The notes beneath the pieces were generated by a model. It was not told the origin of the DNA. It worked only from the letters and a program-made list of their open reading frames with translations, and searched no databases. This document shows positions 9,792 through 19,795 of a stretch of DNA of 64,000 bases, piece after piece. Numbering within the stretch: the stretch's first letter is position 1; each line of letters opens with the position of its first letter. Position numbers and translations under genes: made by a program. Source of the DNA: Shewanella corallii (GTDB lineage Bacteria; Pseudomonadota; Gammaproteobacteria; Enterobacterales; Shewanellaceae); assembly GCF_023349125.1 (NCBI RefSeq), contig NZ_JAKIKT010000002.1, positions 186,001-250,000 on the forward strand, in the 5' to 3' direction.

Positions 9792-10468
9792 ATCGTTTTA
9801 CTTCTTCCCGTACCAAGGCGCCGCTGAAGCCTTCAGCTCCGGCGGTGCTTGTAGTGAATGAATCCTTCCAAATGAAAAGACCTGGATAGCAGTTTGCTGT
9901 TATTCAAGTTATCAATCCGCGAGCGTGTTTTGTCACGGTTACTGCATCCGACGGGGCAAAATAGCATAGTCATTTCCAAAATCCGCATGATCAAGTTCAC
10001 AATTAACCATTTTACCGACACTGACATCACAGCCCCTGAACACAGTTAGCCATACTTTCCAACAAACCAACATCAGGATCACAGATCTGACAAAGCCGGG
10101 ACAAAGCACTGATAAGGCAGGGTGGGAGCCGTTCAGTTTATGTTAATCAAGTGGCCGTCAGACTTGTAGATTAGAAAAAGGTGAAGCAAAGGGTACAACA
10201 TCCTGCTTCAACATAAAACCGCCACAGGAGGGCCAGGGAAGACAGAATAAAAAGAAAGTGAATGTATATTGTCAACCACGATCAAGAACAACAAAAGACC
10301 AACAGATGGCCCACTTTTTGTTGCCATTGGTCATTTATATGTAACAATGTACGGGCAAAAACATATTTGCGGGGGTAATTCACTATACTTCCAAGCCCAC
10401 CCAGCAAATCGTGAAACGGAGATTCTGCAGTTCGATATTTCCGCATCGACATCAATAATGGAGAAGAT
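9792..10468. other. Intergenic region between symporter and OmpA-like gene
   Basis: 677 bases between two divergent genes. Promoters for both must lie here but I cannot name a convincing pair. Small open frames at 9833-10030 and 10269-10472 lack a ribosome binding site or a recognisable product. No riboswitch, tRNA or repeat was recognised. Confidence 0.5.
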
Positions 10469-11581
10469 ATGATGAACAGAATGCTATCTGTTGCGTTGCT
10501 GTCTGCGTTGATCCCTGCCTCTTTGGCAGCCAATGCAAAAGACGATGATGGTCTGAGCCCCTGGTATATCGGTGCCGGTGTTGGCGTCAACGACTATGAG
10601 TACAACTTCCCTGATAAGATCAATCAGGAAGATGACCCCTATGCATGGGAAGCCTTCGTCGGTTATCAGATGAGCGAGCACTATGCCTTCGAAGTAGGCT
10701 ATCGCAATCTTGGACGTGCGACCTGGGTGGACTGGTCAAACAATCAAAATGATGCCGGCGCCCGCGGTCTGAGCCTGAGTCTGGTAGGCACAATTCCCAT
10801 CTATGGTGATTTCCACGCCATCGCCGAAGCCGGTGCCATGCACTACACCTTAAAGAACAATCGTAACTGGGGTGCCAACCAATACAGTGATTCAGGCTGG
10901 TCTCCCTATGCTGGTCTGGGTTTAGGTTACTATATTACTGACAATATCCAGCTGGCAGCCAAATACCGTCGTTACGGTAATCTGGAAGATGACAGATATA
11001 ACACTCTGGATATGGACAGTAACTACTGGGGTGCAACCATCGCTTACCGCTTTGGCAGTGCCAGTAAACCTGCTCCGACCCCACCACCGGTTGTAGAAGA
11101 AGTGGTTATCACTGATGCCGACCAGGATGGTGTACCGGATCGTGTGGATCAGTGTCCGGATACGCCTGCTGAATATATGGTAGACAGCAACGGCTGTACT
11201 GTGTTTGAAGAGACAGTTCAGAACCTGCATATCGATGCGAAGTTTGCCAACAACTCTGCTGAGCTGGATAAGTCCTCTATGGATGAAGTCGCTATGCTGG
11301 CTGAATTTATGAAGCAAAATCCAAAGTCTACCGTGCTGATTAAGGGCTTTGCTTCCAACACCGGTAACCCTGACTACAACATGCAGTTATCGCAGCGCCG
11401 TGCCGAGTCTGTAGCCAGAGCGCTGGAAACTGAGTTTGGTATTGCAGCAAGCCGTATCTCTGCCCGTGGTTATGGTATTACCCAGCCACTGATCCCTGGC
11501 ACCTCAAAAGAGGCCAATGAAGCGAACCGTCGTATCGAAGCAGATGTGACAGTCGTAGATATGGTACCTACGTCAAGGTAA
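10469..11581 (+). CDS. OmpA-family outer-membrane protein
   Basis: Envelope protein of 370 residues. Signal peptide 1-20 or 1-23 (cleavage near SLA-ANA). An OmpA-type 8-strand beta-barrel spans about 30-196 (WYIGAGVGVNDYEY ... IAYRFG), a proline-rich linker 201-208, one thrombospondin type-3-like calcium repeat (DADQDGVPDRVDQCPDTP, 216-233), and a C-terminal OmpA/MotB peptidoglycan-binding domain (about 255-365, with NMQLSQRRAESV and EANRRIEADV). It likely tethers the outer membrane to peptidoglycan. ATGATG start at 10469/10472 with a GGAGA tract just upstream; either ATG is possible. It is monocistronic with its own terminator. Confidence 0.93.
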   Translation: MMNRMLSVALLSALIPASLAANAKDDDGLSPWYIGAGVGVNDYEYNFPDKINQEDDPYAWEAFVGYQMSEHYAFEVGYRNLGRATWVDWSNNQNDAGARGLSLSLVGTIPIYGDFHAIAEAGAMHYTLKNNRNWGANQYSDSGWSPYAGLGLGYYITDNIQLAAKYRRYGNLEDDRYNTLDMDSNYWGATIAYRFGSASKPAPTPPPVVEEVVITDADQDGVPDRVDQCPDTPAEYMVDSNGCTVFEETVQNLHIDAKFANNSAELDKSSMDEVAMLAEFMKQNPKSTVLIKGFASNTGNPDYNMQLSQRRAESVARALETEFGIAASRISARGYGITQPLIPGTSKEANEANRRIEADVTVVDMVPTSR

Positions 11582-11610
11582 TTCAATTTCAAAAAATTGA
11601 TAATCAGATC

Positions 11611-11637
11611 AAGCCGCTGCCAGTCAGCGGCTTTTTT
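11611..11637 (+). terminator. Intrinsic terminator of the OmpA-like gene
   Basis: AAGCCGCTG (11611-11619) pairs with CAGCGGCTT (11625-11633), then TTTT. Confidence 0.9.
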
Positions 11638-11865
11638 GTTGGGAGATCCCCTGCACTTTTATAATCACAGGCAGTAAACTGAACACCTAATTTGAAGCGA
11701 CTCCCTGTAGTAAAAGGGGCATCCAGCCGTACTTTCTCAGGTAAATGAAATTTGTGTCATTTTTGTAGTTTTTTTTCAACAACGGTTGGAAAAGAGTGCA
11801 AAATCGCTTCTAATACTGACCAGCAATTAATAGCTAAGGCTGTCACTGAGAAGGATATTTTTTCC

Positions 11866-12822
11866 ATGGCCAATACACTCGAGCAACTGAAAGCCCTCAC
11901 CACCATCGTTGCAGATACCGGCGATATCGAAGCCATCAAACGATACGCGCCACAAGACGCCACGACCAACCCATCTCTGGTACTGAAAGCCGCGCAAATC
12001 CCTGAATATGCTCCACTGATTGAAGATGCTATTGCCTTTGCAAAAAGCCAGAGCGAAGATCTGCAACAGCAGATTGAAGATGCCGGTGACAAACTGGCAG
12101 TCAATATCGGTGTTGAGATCCTGAAATATGTTCCGGGTCGCATCTCTACCGAAGTTGATGCCCGTCTGTCTTTTGATAAAGAAGGCTCAATCGCCAAGGC
12201 TCACAAACTGGTCAACCTGTACCAGGCTGCCGGCATAGATAAGTCCCGTATTCTGATTAAACTGGCGTCCACCTGGGAAGGCATCTGTGCCGCCCGTGAA
12301 CTGGAAGCTCAGGGTATCAACTGTAACCTGACGTTGCTGTTCAGTTTTGCACAAGCCCGTGCCTGTGCAGAAGCCGGTGTTTATCTGATCTCACCATTTG
12401 TTGGCCGTATTCTGGACTGGTACAAAAAAGAAACCGGTAAAGAGTACACAGCGGCTGAAGATCCGGGTGTAGTGTCTGTCACTGACATCTACAACTACTA
12501 CAAGCGTCATGGCTATAAAACCGTGGTAATGGGCGCCAGCTTCCGTAACACAGGTGAGATTATCGAGCTGGCAGGTTGTGACCGTCTGACCATTGGCCCT
12601 TCACTGCTGGAAGAACTGGCCAACAGCGAACAAGCCATCAGCGCCAAACTGACCGCAGCAACTGAAGTGGTTGCACCGGGCGCGTCTATGACGGAAGCCG
12701 AATTCCGCTGGGAATTGAATCAGGATGCCATGGCAGTAGAAAAACTGGCCGAAGGTATCCGCAACTTTGCCATTGATCAGGGCAAACTGGAAGAAATGCT
12801 GATCGCTCGTCTGCAAGGTTAA
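11866..12822 (+). CDS. tal: Transaldolase (TalB type)
   Basis: Pentose-phosphate enzyme that transfers dihydroxyacetone between sedoheptulose-7-phosphate and glyceraldehyde-3-phosphate. 318 residues, matching E. coli TalB (317). The Schiff-base lysine is K132 (RILIKLAST), and D17 and E96 occupy the E. coli catalytic positions. The open frame extends upstream to 11752 but the ATG at 11866 gives the family start [11 protein letters not shown] and has AAGGA about 10 bases upstream. It is 13-16 bases ahead of pgi, so the two sugar-phosphate enzymes form an operon. Confidence 0.97.
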   Translation: MANTLEQLKALTTIVADTGDIEAIKRYAPQDATTNPSLVLKAAQIPEYAPLIEDAIAFAKSQSEDLQQQIEDAGDKLAVNIGVEILKYVPGRISTEVDARLSFDKEGSIAKAHKLVNLYQAAGIDKSRILIKLASTWEGICAARELEAQGINCNLTLLFSFAQARACAEAGVYLISPFVGRILDWYKKETGKEYTAAEDPGVVSVTDIYNYYKRHGYKTVVMGASFRNTGEIIELAGCDRLTIGPSLLEELANSEQAISAKLTAATEVVAPGASMTEAEFRWELNQDAMAVEKLAEGIRNFAIDQGKLEEMLIARLQG

Positions 12823-12838
12823 GCTAAAGGAGTGCATG

Positions 12839-14476
12839 ATGACCAAACTGACGGAAAGTCAGAGCTGGCAAGCTTTATCACAACTCAGTCAGCAGGTTGC
12901 GCATATGCGCAGCCTGTTCGCCAATGACCCTCAGCGCTTTGAAACCTACTCATTCAAAGCTGCGGGTCTGATGCTGGACTACTCTAAAAACCGTATCGAC
13001 GCTGAGACGCTGAAAGCACTGCTGGCCCTCGCTGAAGAAGCCGGGCTGCAGCAGAAGAAAGCTGCGATGTTCAATGGTGAAATCATCAACACCACCGAAG
13101 GTCGTGCTGTACTGCATACCGCGCTGCGCGCCGCTGCAGATGCCGATGTTAAAGTTGATGGTGTCAACGTGGTTCCTGAAGTTCAGCAAACGCTGAACAA
13201 AATGGAGCAGTTTGTCGCTTCAGTGCGTGATGGTGAGTGGAAAGGCTATACGGGTAAAACCATTACTGATGTTGTCAGCATTGGTATCGGCGGCTCTTTC
13301 CTGGGCCCCAAAATCGCCTCAGAAGCCCTGCGTCCATATTGGACTGAAGCTCTGAAGTGCCACTTTGTTGCCAACGTTGATGGCACAGCCATTTGTGAAA
13401 AACTGAAGAAACTGGACCATGAAACCACGCTGTTTATCATGTCCTCCAAATCATTCGGTACACAGGAAACCCTGACCAATACCCTGACAGCCAAAGATTG
13501 GTTCCTGGCAGCGGGAGCCTCTCAGGCTGATGTAGCCAAACACTTTGTTGCGGTGACTTCCAATGTGGCCAAAGCCACTGAGTTTGGTATTGATGCCGGT
13601 AACATCTTCCCTATGTGGGACTGGGTTGGTGGTCGTTACTCTCTGTGGTCAGCCATTGGCCTGCCAATTGCCGTGCTGATTGGTATGGACAATTTCAGAG
13701 CCATGCTGAGCGGTGCGCGGGAAATGGATGAACACTTCCTGGAAGCGCCTTTGGCAACCAATATGCCGGTTATCATGGGAATGTTGTCAGTGCTGTATGG
13801 CAATTTCCACGACGCTCAATCCCACGTTGTACTGACCTATGATCACTATCTGCGTGGTCTGCCAGCCTACTTCCAGCAGCTGGATATGGAAAGTAATGGT
13901 AAGCATGTCACCCTGTGTGGTGAACAGGTTGACCATTCAACCGGTCCGGTAATCTGGGGTGGCGAAGGCACCAATGGTCAACACGCCTACCACCAGCTAC
14001 TGCATCAGGGTACTGCGCTTATCCCGGCTGACTTTATTATGCCACTGCAGAGCCATAATCCTGTTGGAGAACACCATGCTCAACTGGCCTCCAACTGCTT
14101 TGGTCAAACTCAGGCATTGATGCAGGGCAGGACTTTTGAGGAATCGCTGGCAGAACTGTCCTCTTCCTCTCTGAGTCAGCAGGAGCGTGAGCTTATCGCC
14201 AAACATAAGGTGATGACAGGTAACAAGCCGAGCAACACCATCCTGATGGACAAACTCACTCCAGAGACTCTGGGTGCGCTTATCGCACTATATGAGCACA
14301 GAACCTTTGTTCAGGGCGCTATCTGGGACATCAACTCATTTGATCAATGGGGTGTAGAACTGGGGAAAACCCTCGGCAATGATGTACTGGCCCGTCTGGG
14401 TGCAGATACAGATGCAACCGAACTCGATGCATCCAGCAACGCACTGATAAATATGTTCCGAAAAGGAAACATTTGA
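12839..14476 (+). CDS. pgi: Glucose-6-phosphate isomerase
   Basis: Interconverts glucose-6-phosphate and fructose-6-phosphate. 545 residues. PGI signature 1 is [14 protein letters not shown] (around 261-274) and signature 2 is [17 protein letters not shown] (around 375-391), containing the catalytic His; [12 protein letters not shown] (about 147-158) binds phosphate. Two adjacent ATGs exist (12836, 12839). AGGAG ends at 12832, three bases from the first and six from the second, so the second is the better start. Downstream of tal in one operon, closed by a strong terminator. Confidence 0.97.
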   Translation: MTKLTESQSWQALSQLSQQVAHMRSLFANDPQRFETYSFKAAGLMLDYSKNRIDAETLKALLALAEEAGLQQKKAAMFNGEIINTTEGRAVLHTALRAAADADVKVDGVNVVPEVQQTLNKMEQFVASVRDGEWKGYTGKTITDVVSIGIGGSFLGPKIASEALRPYWTEALKCHFVANVDGTAICEKLKKLDHETTLFIMSSKSFGTQETLTNTLTAKDWFLAAGASQADVAKHFVAVTSNVAKATEFGIDAGNIFPMWDWVGGRYSLWSAIGLPIAVLIGMDNFRAMLSGAREMDEHFLEAPLATNMPVIMGMLSVLYGNFHDAQSHVVLTYDHYLRGLPAYFQQLDMESNGKHVTLCGEQVDHSTGPVIWGGEGTNGQHAYHQLLHQGTALIPADFIMPLQSHNPVGEHHAQLASNCFGQTQALMQGRTFEESLAELSSSSLSQQERELIAKHKVMTGNKPSNTILMDKLTPETLGALIALYEHRTFVQGAIWDINSFDQWGVELGKTLGNDVLARLGADTDATELDASSNALINMFRKGNI

Positions 14477-14480
14477 TTTA

Positions 14481-14506
14481 AAGCCGGCAATCGCCGGCTT
14501 TTTTCT
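14481..14506 (+). terminator. Intrinsic terminator of tal-pgi
   Basis: AAGCCGGC (14481-14488) pairs with GCCGGCTT (14493-14500), then T-run, starting four bases after the pgi stop. Confidence 0.9.
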
Positions 14507-14643
14507 TATTCACCAACCAGTTGACCTTCATTACCCCTCCTCAAAAAGTTAACCGTAATAACATTTCTGCAACATTTGTATTGCATCCTGTCCGACGACT
14601 GTGGTATTTAGTTCCCAACAGATACAAAAAACAGGAGGTCGCC

Positions 14644-14826
14644 ATGGACCGTTTGGATTATGGAAGTGCACTGGATTCTGTCGTTGAAAAGCCAACTCGC
14701 TCCCGCGGCTCAAACAAGAAGCGTAAGTGGCGTGAGATTGAAGCACTGAAGGATAAGCGACGTTTGCTAAAAGAACTTCAGGATATCGACAGCAGCCTGG
14801 ATTACGATATCGACGATATTCTATAA
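14644..14826 (+). CDS. DUF3545-family small protein
   Basis: A 60-residue charged protein, MDRLDYGSALDSVVEK at the start, a basic middle (RGSNKKRKWREIEALKDKRRLLKEL) and an acidic tail (DYDIDDIL). This pattern matches the DUF3545 family of small gammaproteobacterial proteins of unknown function. The open frame runs upstream to 14521, but the ATG at 14644 has a near-perfect AGGAGG five bases before it. No membrane segment or signal. The basic-acidic layout could suit nucleic-acid or ribosome binding, which is inference only. It lies alone between two terminators. Confidence 0.85.
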   Translation: MDRLDYGSALDSVVEKPTRSRGSNKKRKWREIEALKDKRRLLKELQDIDSSLDYDIDDIL

Positions 14827-14833
14827 ACACAAA

Positions 14834-14857
14834 AGCGCGCCAATTGGCGCGCTTTTT
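14834..14857. terminator. Intrinsic terminator between DUF3545 and hemerythrin genes
   Basis: AGCGCGCC (14834-14841) pairs with GGCGCGCT (14846-14853); A-run before and T-run after, so usable in both directions. Confidence 0.88.
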
Positions 14858-14883
14858 GGTTCTGCATTCGTTAGAGTTTTAGG

Positions 14884-15429
14884 CTACTCACTGCCCGATT
14901 CGCTTACCATAGCCCGCAGCCTGTGGCACTCTACCGAGACCTTGTCACTGAACAGCGGGTCGTGGATCAGCATTTCCTGACAGAGATCTGCCACGGCTTC
15001 CCATCCCTGCTCTGAAATATGCTCCCTAAGCATAGGAAACACTATCTCCTCCTCATACTGCATATGACTTCTTTGCTGTCGGATAAATTGCTCAAGTTCG
15101 GTTTGCAGCAGCTCAGTTGTCACAGGCTGGTCGTTCAGCACTTGCTGCAAGATTTGATGAAGTGACTCTGTAGACTCAGTCAGTGCCTTATGTTGGCTTA
15201 GCATTCGATCTGACAATTCAGCCTGGGGAGTGTTGTCACTGTAGTAGCGATACACAATATCCTCCACCGGGTGATGACTGTGTTCGGAATATGCCAGCAT
15301 GTATTCGATCACATCCATCATAATGCGAAAGTTCACAGGCTCAGCCAGCACTAATTGCTGTGATTGCTTTGCCAGTATATTCAACAACACACTGATGTTT
15401 TTGTGGTCCTGCTGTAAACGCTTAAGCAT
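14884..15429 (-). CDS. Hemerythrin HHE-domain protein
   Basis: A 181-residue cytoplasmic protein predicted as a four-helix bundle with a di-iron site. Candidate ligands are H9 (QQDHKN), H50/H52/H53 with E56 (YSEHSHHPVEDI), H80 (LSQHKAL), H122 and E126-E128 (RSHMQYEEEIVFP). The HxxxE-type pattern fits hemerythrin-like proteins that bind O2 or sense/handle NO, iron or redox state. It is convergent with the DUF3545 gene, and lies 152 bp downstream of a response-regulator/kinase pair on the same strand but after a terminator. The specific function is unknown. Confidence 0.88.
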   Translation of the reverse strand: MLKRLQQDHKNISVLLNILAKQSQQLVLAEPVNFRIMMDVIEYMLAYSEHSHHPVEDIVYRYYSDNTPQAELSDRMLSQHKALTESTESLHQILQQVLNDQPVTTELLQTELEQFIRQQRSHMQYEEEIVFPMLREHISEQGWEAVADLCQEMLIHDPLFSDKVSVECHRLRAMVSESGSE

Positions 15430-15536
15430 ACTGCGCCTCTCTGGCTGGGTTGGTCTGTAGTGACTCTCAATATACCCAGCCGGACCTGCCCCTGCGGTTG
15501 ACCTCGATCAACAAAAGCGCAACATACCTGAAATGT

Positions 15537-15563
15537 AAAAAGGAAGGCTAAGCCTTCCTTTTT
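15537..15563 (-). terminator. Intrinsic terminator of the kinase/regulator operon
   Basis: AGGAAGGC (15541-15548) pairs with GCCTTCCT (15552-15559). The minus strand continues into TTTTT. Confidence 0.85.
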
Positions 15564-15581
15564 ATGCTGCCCGGCACTTTA

Positions 15582-16673
15582 TTACTGCCCGGACTCAATC
15601 TCCTGAATAACTGAGTTAAGAGACTTCTGTAGCCTGACGAATGCATCTCCGGCAGAGTTGGCCTCCTTGAGATGGCGCTCTACCAACCCTGAAAAGTACT
15701 CTTCCTGCTCCAACGTCATATCCAATACATGAAAACTGCCGCGGATATCCGTGGTGATATTAGTCAGCGCCTTACTGAAGCGCTTATCATTTTCCATAAT
15801 GGAAGTTTTCACACCGGCGAGTAGTCCCTGAATTTTATCCAGCACCATCTGCAAAGTTTGCTGACGCTGGATATCCAGAACCCTGGCTTCCAGGCCTTCG
15901 ATTATCACAGCAATCACATCCCTCAGTCGGCCGTACAAGACTTCATCGTCAAGCGGCATATTCTTGATAAGGAAAGACACATGCTTATCGTTGCAGATAG
16001 TACGACTGCCAAAATCGTATAAGCGCCCTTGTTTATCCAACAATTCAAAGATATTGGCTTCGATGGGGCTGATGGCGGTATTTTCAGGCACATAGTACTT
16101 TGGCTCACCTACCCGGATCTCCAGACAGGTTTTCAGATTGAGCTGCTGCATTACGTCAAAAAACGCCTTGGCGAGATCATCAAAGTTGTCACACAAAAAG
16201 CACTGACGAAAGAACTGCATCACGCTGCCGTATTGGGACGACTCTGTCATTGACTGGAACGCCATGTCTCTGGACATGCTTTCCGACTGCTTGAGCATCT
16301 TTTTCTTGGCCTGATAGCTCGCCACAGCAGCCGTTTTTGCAATCAACTCTTTAAGCTCGAAGGGCTTGGCAATAAAGTCCACGCCGCCGGCATCATAGGC
16401 TCTGAGACGCTCATCCAGAGTGTTCATGCCTGAGACAAACAAAACAGAACTGTCTGTCCCATTCTCCACCAGCTCTTTACACAGGGTAATACCATCCTTA
16501 TCCGGAAGGTTAATATCCATTAAGATCACTTCCGGGTGCTCATCATGGATTGCGACTTCGTAATCCCGGGCGTTGTAAAAGACTCTTAATTCATAGTCAT
16601 CTTCCAGCACCTCTGCAATCAGCTGGCAATAATCCCTGTCATCATCCACGACCCATACTGTCTGCATGCTCAT
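15582..16673 (-). CDS. Response regulator with uncharacterised C-terminal output
   Basis: 363 residues. The N-terminal receiver (about 5-120) has the acidic pocket D10/D11, phospho-acceptor D53 (LMDINLP) and the KPF lysine near 104. Residues about 155-280 form a possible GAF-like domain with a CFLC motif, and about 285-363 are a long helical segment, possibly coiled coil. No DNA-binding, GGDEF, EAL or HD-GYP signature is visible, so the output is unknown. The ATG at 16673 abuts the TAA of the upstream kinase gene, with GAGGGTG as Shine-Dalgarno; ATG 16667 is an alternative. The kinase and regulator are certainly cotranscribed. Confidence 0.85.
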   Translation of the reverse strand: MSMQTVWVVDDDRDYCQLIAEVLEDDYELRVFYNARDYEVAIHDEHPEVILMDINLPDKDGITLCKELVENGTDSSVLFVSGMNTLDERLRAYDAGGVDFIAKPFELKELIAKTAAVASYQAKKKMLKQSESMSRDMAFQSMTESSQYGSVMQFFRQCFLCDNFDDLAKAFFDVMQQLNLKTCLEIRVGEPKYYVPENTAISPIEANIFELLDKQGRLYDFGSRTICNDKHVSFLIKNMPLDDEVLYGRLRDVIAVIIEGLEARVLDIQRQQTLQMVLDKIQGLLAGVKTSIMENDKRFSKALTNITTDIRGSFHVLDMTLEQEEYFSGLVERHLKEANSAGDAFVRLQKSLNSVIQEIESGQ

Positions 16674-18731
16674 TTATTCACCCTCTCTCTCGACAAAACT
16701 TATCCCTGCCTGCTTTAACGCATTGGAGAAGCTCTCCAAATCAAATGGCTTGTTGAGCACCTGGTAGGGCATCTCCTCTTTTTTGGTCACCCCAATATCA
16801 TGAATAAACCCGGATATCAGCAGCACTTTCAAATCCGGAGTATTCTGATGCAGTGTCTGAGCAAGCTCGTACCCGTTCATCCCGCCCGGCATCAACACAT
16901 CGGTAATCAAAATATCTATTTCACCCGCGTCACTGCCATAGCGGGACTTCACCTGTAAGGGGTCGCTGAAGCTCTCAACTTCAATGCCTAACATGCCGCA
17001 ATAGTCTGACAGCACCTGTAACAGCTCAACTTCATCGTCAACCACCAGAGCTTTGAGCTTACCTTCAACCTGTAACGTCCTTGGCGACTGCTGTCGTGGC
17101 TCTGTCAGGGACTTATTGACCTGCTCAACATCTGAAGCAGGGAACCATAGCCTGAATTCGGTGCCCTCCGGGCCGGTATCTATCACATTCATGTAACCCT
17201 TGGATCGTTTAACAAACCCATAGGTCATCGCCAACCCAAGCCCAGTCCCCTGACTTTTGTCTTTGGTCGTAAAGAAAGGGTCATAGATTTTCTCCAAAAT
17301 CTCAGGGGGAATACCGGTACCTGTATCGCGCACTGAAATCCAGACATAGCGGCCGGGCTTAATATTGGTACTGCCTCCTGGCCCCTGAATAACACCTTCG
17401 ATATCTTCTTCACCAGTACGAATGATCAGCCTACCTTCGCCGCCCATGGCATCTCTCGCGTTAATGGCCAGATTCAACAACGCGTCCTCCAGATCGCCTT
17501 TATCGACCCAGATATCTGAAGACACACTTGATGCCAGATCGATGTTGATACTGACACTGGAGGTGAGGGATTTTGAAAATAGATCTTCAAGGCCTGAAAC
17601 AATCTCATTGACGCTACAATTACAGGCGTTAAATTGTTCCTGCCGGGAGAACTGCAACAGCCTTCGAGTAAGGTCGGTTCCACGTTGGCAGGCCTTAAAT
17701 GCGGTATTAAGATACTTCTCGAGCTTCTCGTCCCGGTTTTTCAGCTCCATCAATTCGATATTACCCTTCATTACGCCAAGGATATTATTGAAATCGTGAG
17801 CAATACCACCAACCAACTCGCCTATCGCCTGCATTTTTTGGGTTCTGGCCATAGCCACTTGCATTTTCTTCTGCTCAGTCCGGTCCCTTCCCACAAGTGC
17901 AAATAAGCCCGGCTGCCCATCATTACCCAACTGCACAAGGTGAATGAACAGTAATGCTTTTTCACCATCAGCCCTTTCGAGCCAAAACTCACCATCAAAC
18001 TCCTCTTGCGCCTCAAGCGACGCCATCAAAGATGCAATGTTTTCATCCTCAGTATTGTTAGATTTGAATATTTTTGCCGTGGGATGACCTATTAGCTGTG
18101 ACCTTGGATATAGGCTGATTGAGGTGGCAGCCGCATTGGCATAAATGACGGTGGATTCTCCAGTGTCGGCAAGATTCAACACCAAAATCATATCTTCGCT
18201 GTTGCTGACCACTGACCGGAAAATTTCAGCGTCATAGCCACACAGGTTGTGCTGACCGCTTTGTGCTCGCCAGCTTCGGGTCTGAGGAGCAAGCATGCCC
18301 ATTAATGACTGTGCTAAAGGTTCATGATGCTCCATCAGGAACTCCAGCCAATAAGCCTGGGGCTCACGGAAAAACATCAGTGTATTGGTACTTGGTAAAG
18401 GCCAGACTACAAAAGAACGCCATCTATGAACTACCGGTCCCTGCTCTGCGAACGGCCAATCTCTAACCTCTTTCCAAAGCGACAAAAAGCGTACTGTGTC
18501 ATGACACCAACATGCCGCATGCTCCGGCATCTCAGCCACAGAGATTGAATTTACGTCTACCAGCAGTACAGCGCTTGACTGGCTTAACTCGGCAAACTCT
18601 TGACAGACAGGAAGTAACACATCATCTCCCAGAATAAACCTTGCCTGGAGCTTCCCTATTTCAGCCAATACCAGCGAAAACAGCGCTGAGTCAGAGGTTT
18701 GAGTTGAGGATTGAATCGCGTTAGAGTCCAT
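16674..18731 (-). CDS. Hybrid sensor histidine kinase with PAS and C-terminal receiver
   Basis: 685 residues, no obvious membrane segment, so probably cytosolic. Residues 1-165 are an unrecognised N-terminal domain, about 170-290 a PAS-like domain, then HisKA with phospho-acceptor H312 (GELVGGIAHDFNNILG), HATPase_c (N424 of the N-box, DTGTGIPPEI near 469-478, GTGLGLAM near 496-502), and a receiver with D565/D566 and phospho-acceptor D611 (LITDVLMPGGMNG). This is a phosphorelay-type hybrid kinase. It is immediately upstream of a stand-alone response regulator, its likely partner. Divergent from nfo. The stimulus is unknown. Confidence 0.92.
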   Translation of the reverse strand: MDSNAIQSSTQTSDSALFSLVLAEIGKLQARFILGDDVLLPVCQEFAELSQSSAVLLVDVNSISVAEMPEHAACWCHDTVRFLSLWKEVRDWPFAEQGPVVHRWRSFVVWPLPSTNTLMFFREPQAYWLEFLMEHHEPLAQSLMGMLAPQTRSWRAQSGQHNLCGYDAEIFRSVVSNSEDMILVLNLADTGESTVIYANAAATSISLYPRSQLIGHPTAKIFKSNNTEDENIASLMASLEAQEEFDGEFWLERADGEKALLFIHLVQLGNDGQPGLFALVGRDRTEQKKMQVAMARTQKMQAIGELVGGIAHDFNNILGVMKGNIELMELKNRDEKLEKYLNTAFKACQRGTDLTRRLLQFSRQEQFNACNCSVNEIVSGLEDLFSKSLTSSVSINIDLASSVSSDIWVDKGDLEDALLNLAINARDAMGGEGRLIIRTGEEDIEGVIQGPGGSTNIKPGRYVWISVRDTGTGIPPEILEKIYDPFFTTKDKSQGTGLGLAMTYGFVKRSKGYMNVIDTGPEGTEFRLWFPASDVEQVNKSLTEPRQQSPRTLQVEGKLKALVVDDEVELLQVLSDYCGMLGIEVESFSDPLQVKSRYGSDAGEIDILITDVLMPGGMNGYELAQTLHQNTPDLKVLLISGFIHDIGVTKKEEMPYQVLNKPFDLESFSNALKQAGISFVEREGE

Positions 18732-18818
18732 TCTGCTGTTCCATCTGAATCCGTTTGGATAAGCATAGTTGAAGTCTCAAATGCCGCGACTACATCCACA
18801 TAAAAAGTAAGCTTTTAA

Positions 18819-19721
18819 ATGAAAAATAAACTAACGAATGACACTTCGGACTCAGATGGGCATGCTCCCCTGTACATTGGGGCTCATGTCAGTATGGCTG
18901 GAGGGTTACACAATGCGGTCACCAATGCTGTTGATATTGGCGCTTCCGCATTTGCATTGTTCACCCGCAATCAGCGTCGCTGGCAACATACTCCACTGAG
19001 CAATGAAGAGATTAGAAGTTTCAGGGATTCATGTGAAACCCACGGCTTTCAGTCCGCTCAAATTTTGCCTCACGACAGCTACCTGATTAATTTGGGGCAC
19101 CCAGACCCAGAAGGTTTGGAGCGCTCCCGCAGCGCTTTTATTGAAGAGATGGAACGCTGTCAGCAATTGGGGCTGACCATGGTGAACTTTCATCCCGGCA
19201 GCCATCTAAAGAAAATATCAGTGTCTGAGTGCCTGACGCGTATCGCCGAGTCCATCAACCTGGCACTGGATACAACTCAGAACGTCTGCGCCGTGATAGA
19301 AAACACGGCAGGCCAGGGTTCCAATCTGGGCTATAGCTTTGAGCAATTGGCAGAGATTATCGACAAAGTGGAAGATAAATCCCGGGTCGGAGTTTGCCTG
19401 GATACCTGTCACATGTTCGCTGCAGGCTATGACCTGAGGACCAAAGAGACTGCCAAACGGAGCTTTGATGAGTTCAATAAGGTCGTCGGCATGCAGTACC
19501 TCAAAGGTATGCATCTGAATGACAGTAAGAATCAGGTAGGAAGCCGGGTGGACAGACATGATTCATTAGGTCAGGGCGAGATTGGCTCGGCTTGTTTTGA
19601 GTATATTGCGGCTCAGCCCTGGAGCCGGGGCATTCCCTTGATTCTCGAGACCACCAGGCCCGAGCTTTGGTCAGCTGAAATCAATCAGATGCGCTACTGG
19701 GCAAAACAGCAAGCAGGTTAA
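18819..19721 (+). CDS. nfo: Deoxyribonuclease IV (AP endonuclease)
   Basis: Zinc-dependent AP endonuclease of base-excision repair, cutting 5' of abasic sites. 300 residues in a TIM-barrel fold. Endonuclease IV signatures are clear: [11 protein letters not shown] near 20-30, VNFHPGS near 122-128, [11 protein letters not shown] near 161-171, [13 protein letters not shown] near 193-205, HLNDSKN near 231-237, [12 protein letters not shown] near 244-255 and LETTRPE near 276-282, which carry the three-zinc ligands. The N-terminus is about 15 residues longer than in E. coli and polar. The upstream Shine-Dalgarno is weak. It is transcribed away from the kinase and toward thrC. Confidence 0.95.
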   Translation: MKNKLTNDTSDSDGHAPLYIGAHVSMAGGLHNAVTNAVDIGASAFALFTRNQRRWQHTPLSNEEIRSFRDSCETHGFQSAQILPHDSYLINLGHPDPEGLERSRSAFIEEMERCQQLGLTMVNFHPGSHLKKISVSECLTRIAESINLALDTTQNVCAVIENTAGQGSNLGYSFEQLAEIIDKVEDKSRVGVCLDTCHMFAAGYDLRTKETAKRSFDEFNKVVGMQYLKGMHLNDSKNQVGSRVDRHDSLGQGEIGSACFEYIAAQPWSRGIPLILETTRPELWSAEINQMRYWAKQQAG

Positions 19722-19736
19722 CAGCCGGGTAAAACA

Positions 19737-19763
19737 AAAGGCGTGCTCCCTGCACGCCTTTTT
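19737..19763. terminator. Bidirectional terminator between nfo and thrC
   Basis: AAAGGCGTGC (19737-19746) pairs with GCACGCCTTT (19752-19761), flanked by A and T runs. Confidence 0.9.
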
Positions 19764-19795
19764 GGTTTTCACCTGAAGCTTTCAGGCTATTATCC

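Noticed and set aside
9792..10050. Glycine riboswitch upstream of the sodium:alanine symporter
   Set aside because: Common in relatives, but the conserved glycine aptamer cores are not present on the minus strand here.
10361..10397. Promoter for the OmpA-like gene (TTGCGG and TATACT)
   Set aside because: The hexamers are only 11 bp apart, too close for a sigma70 promoter.
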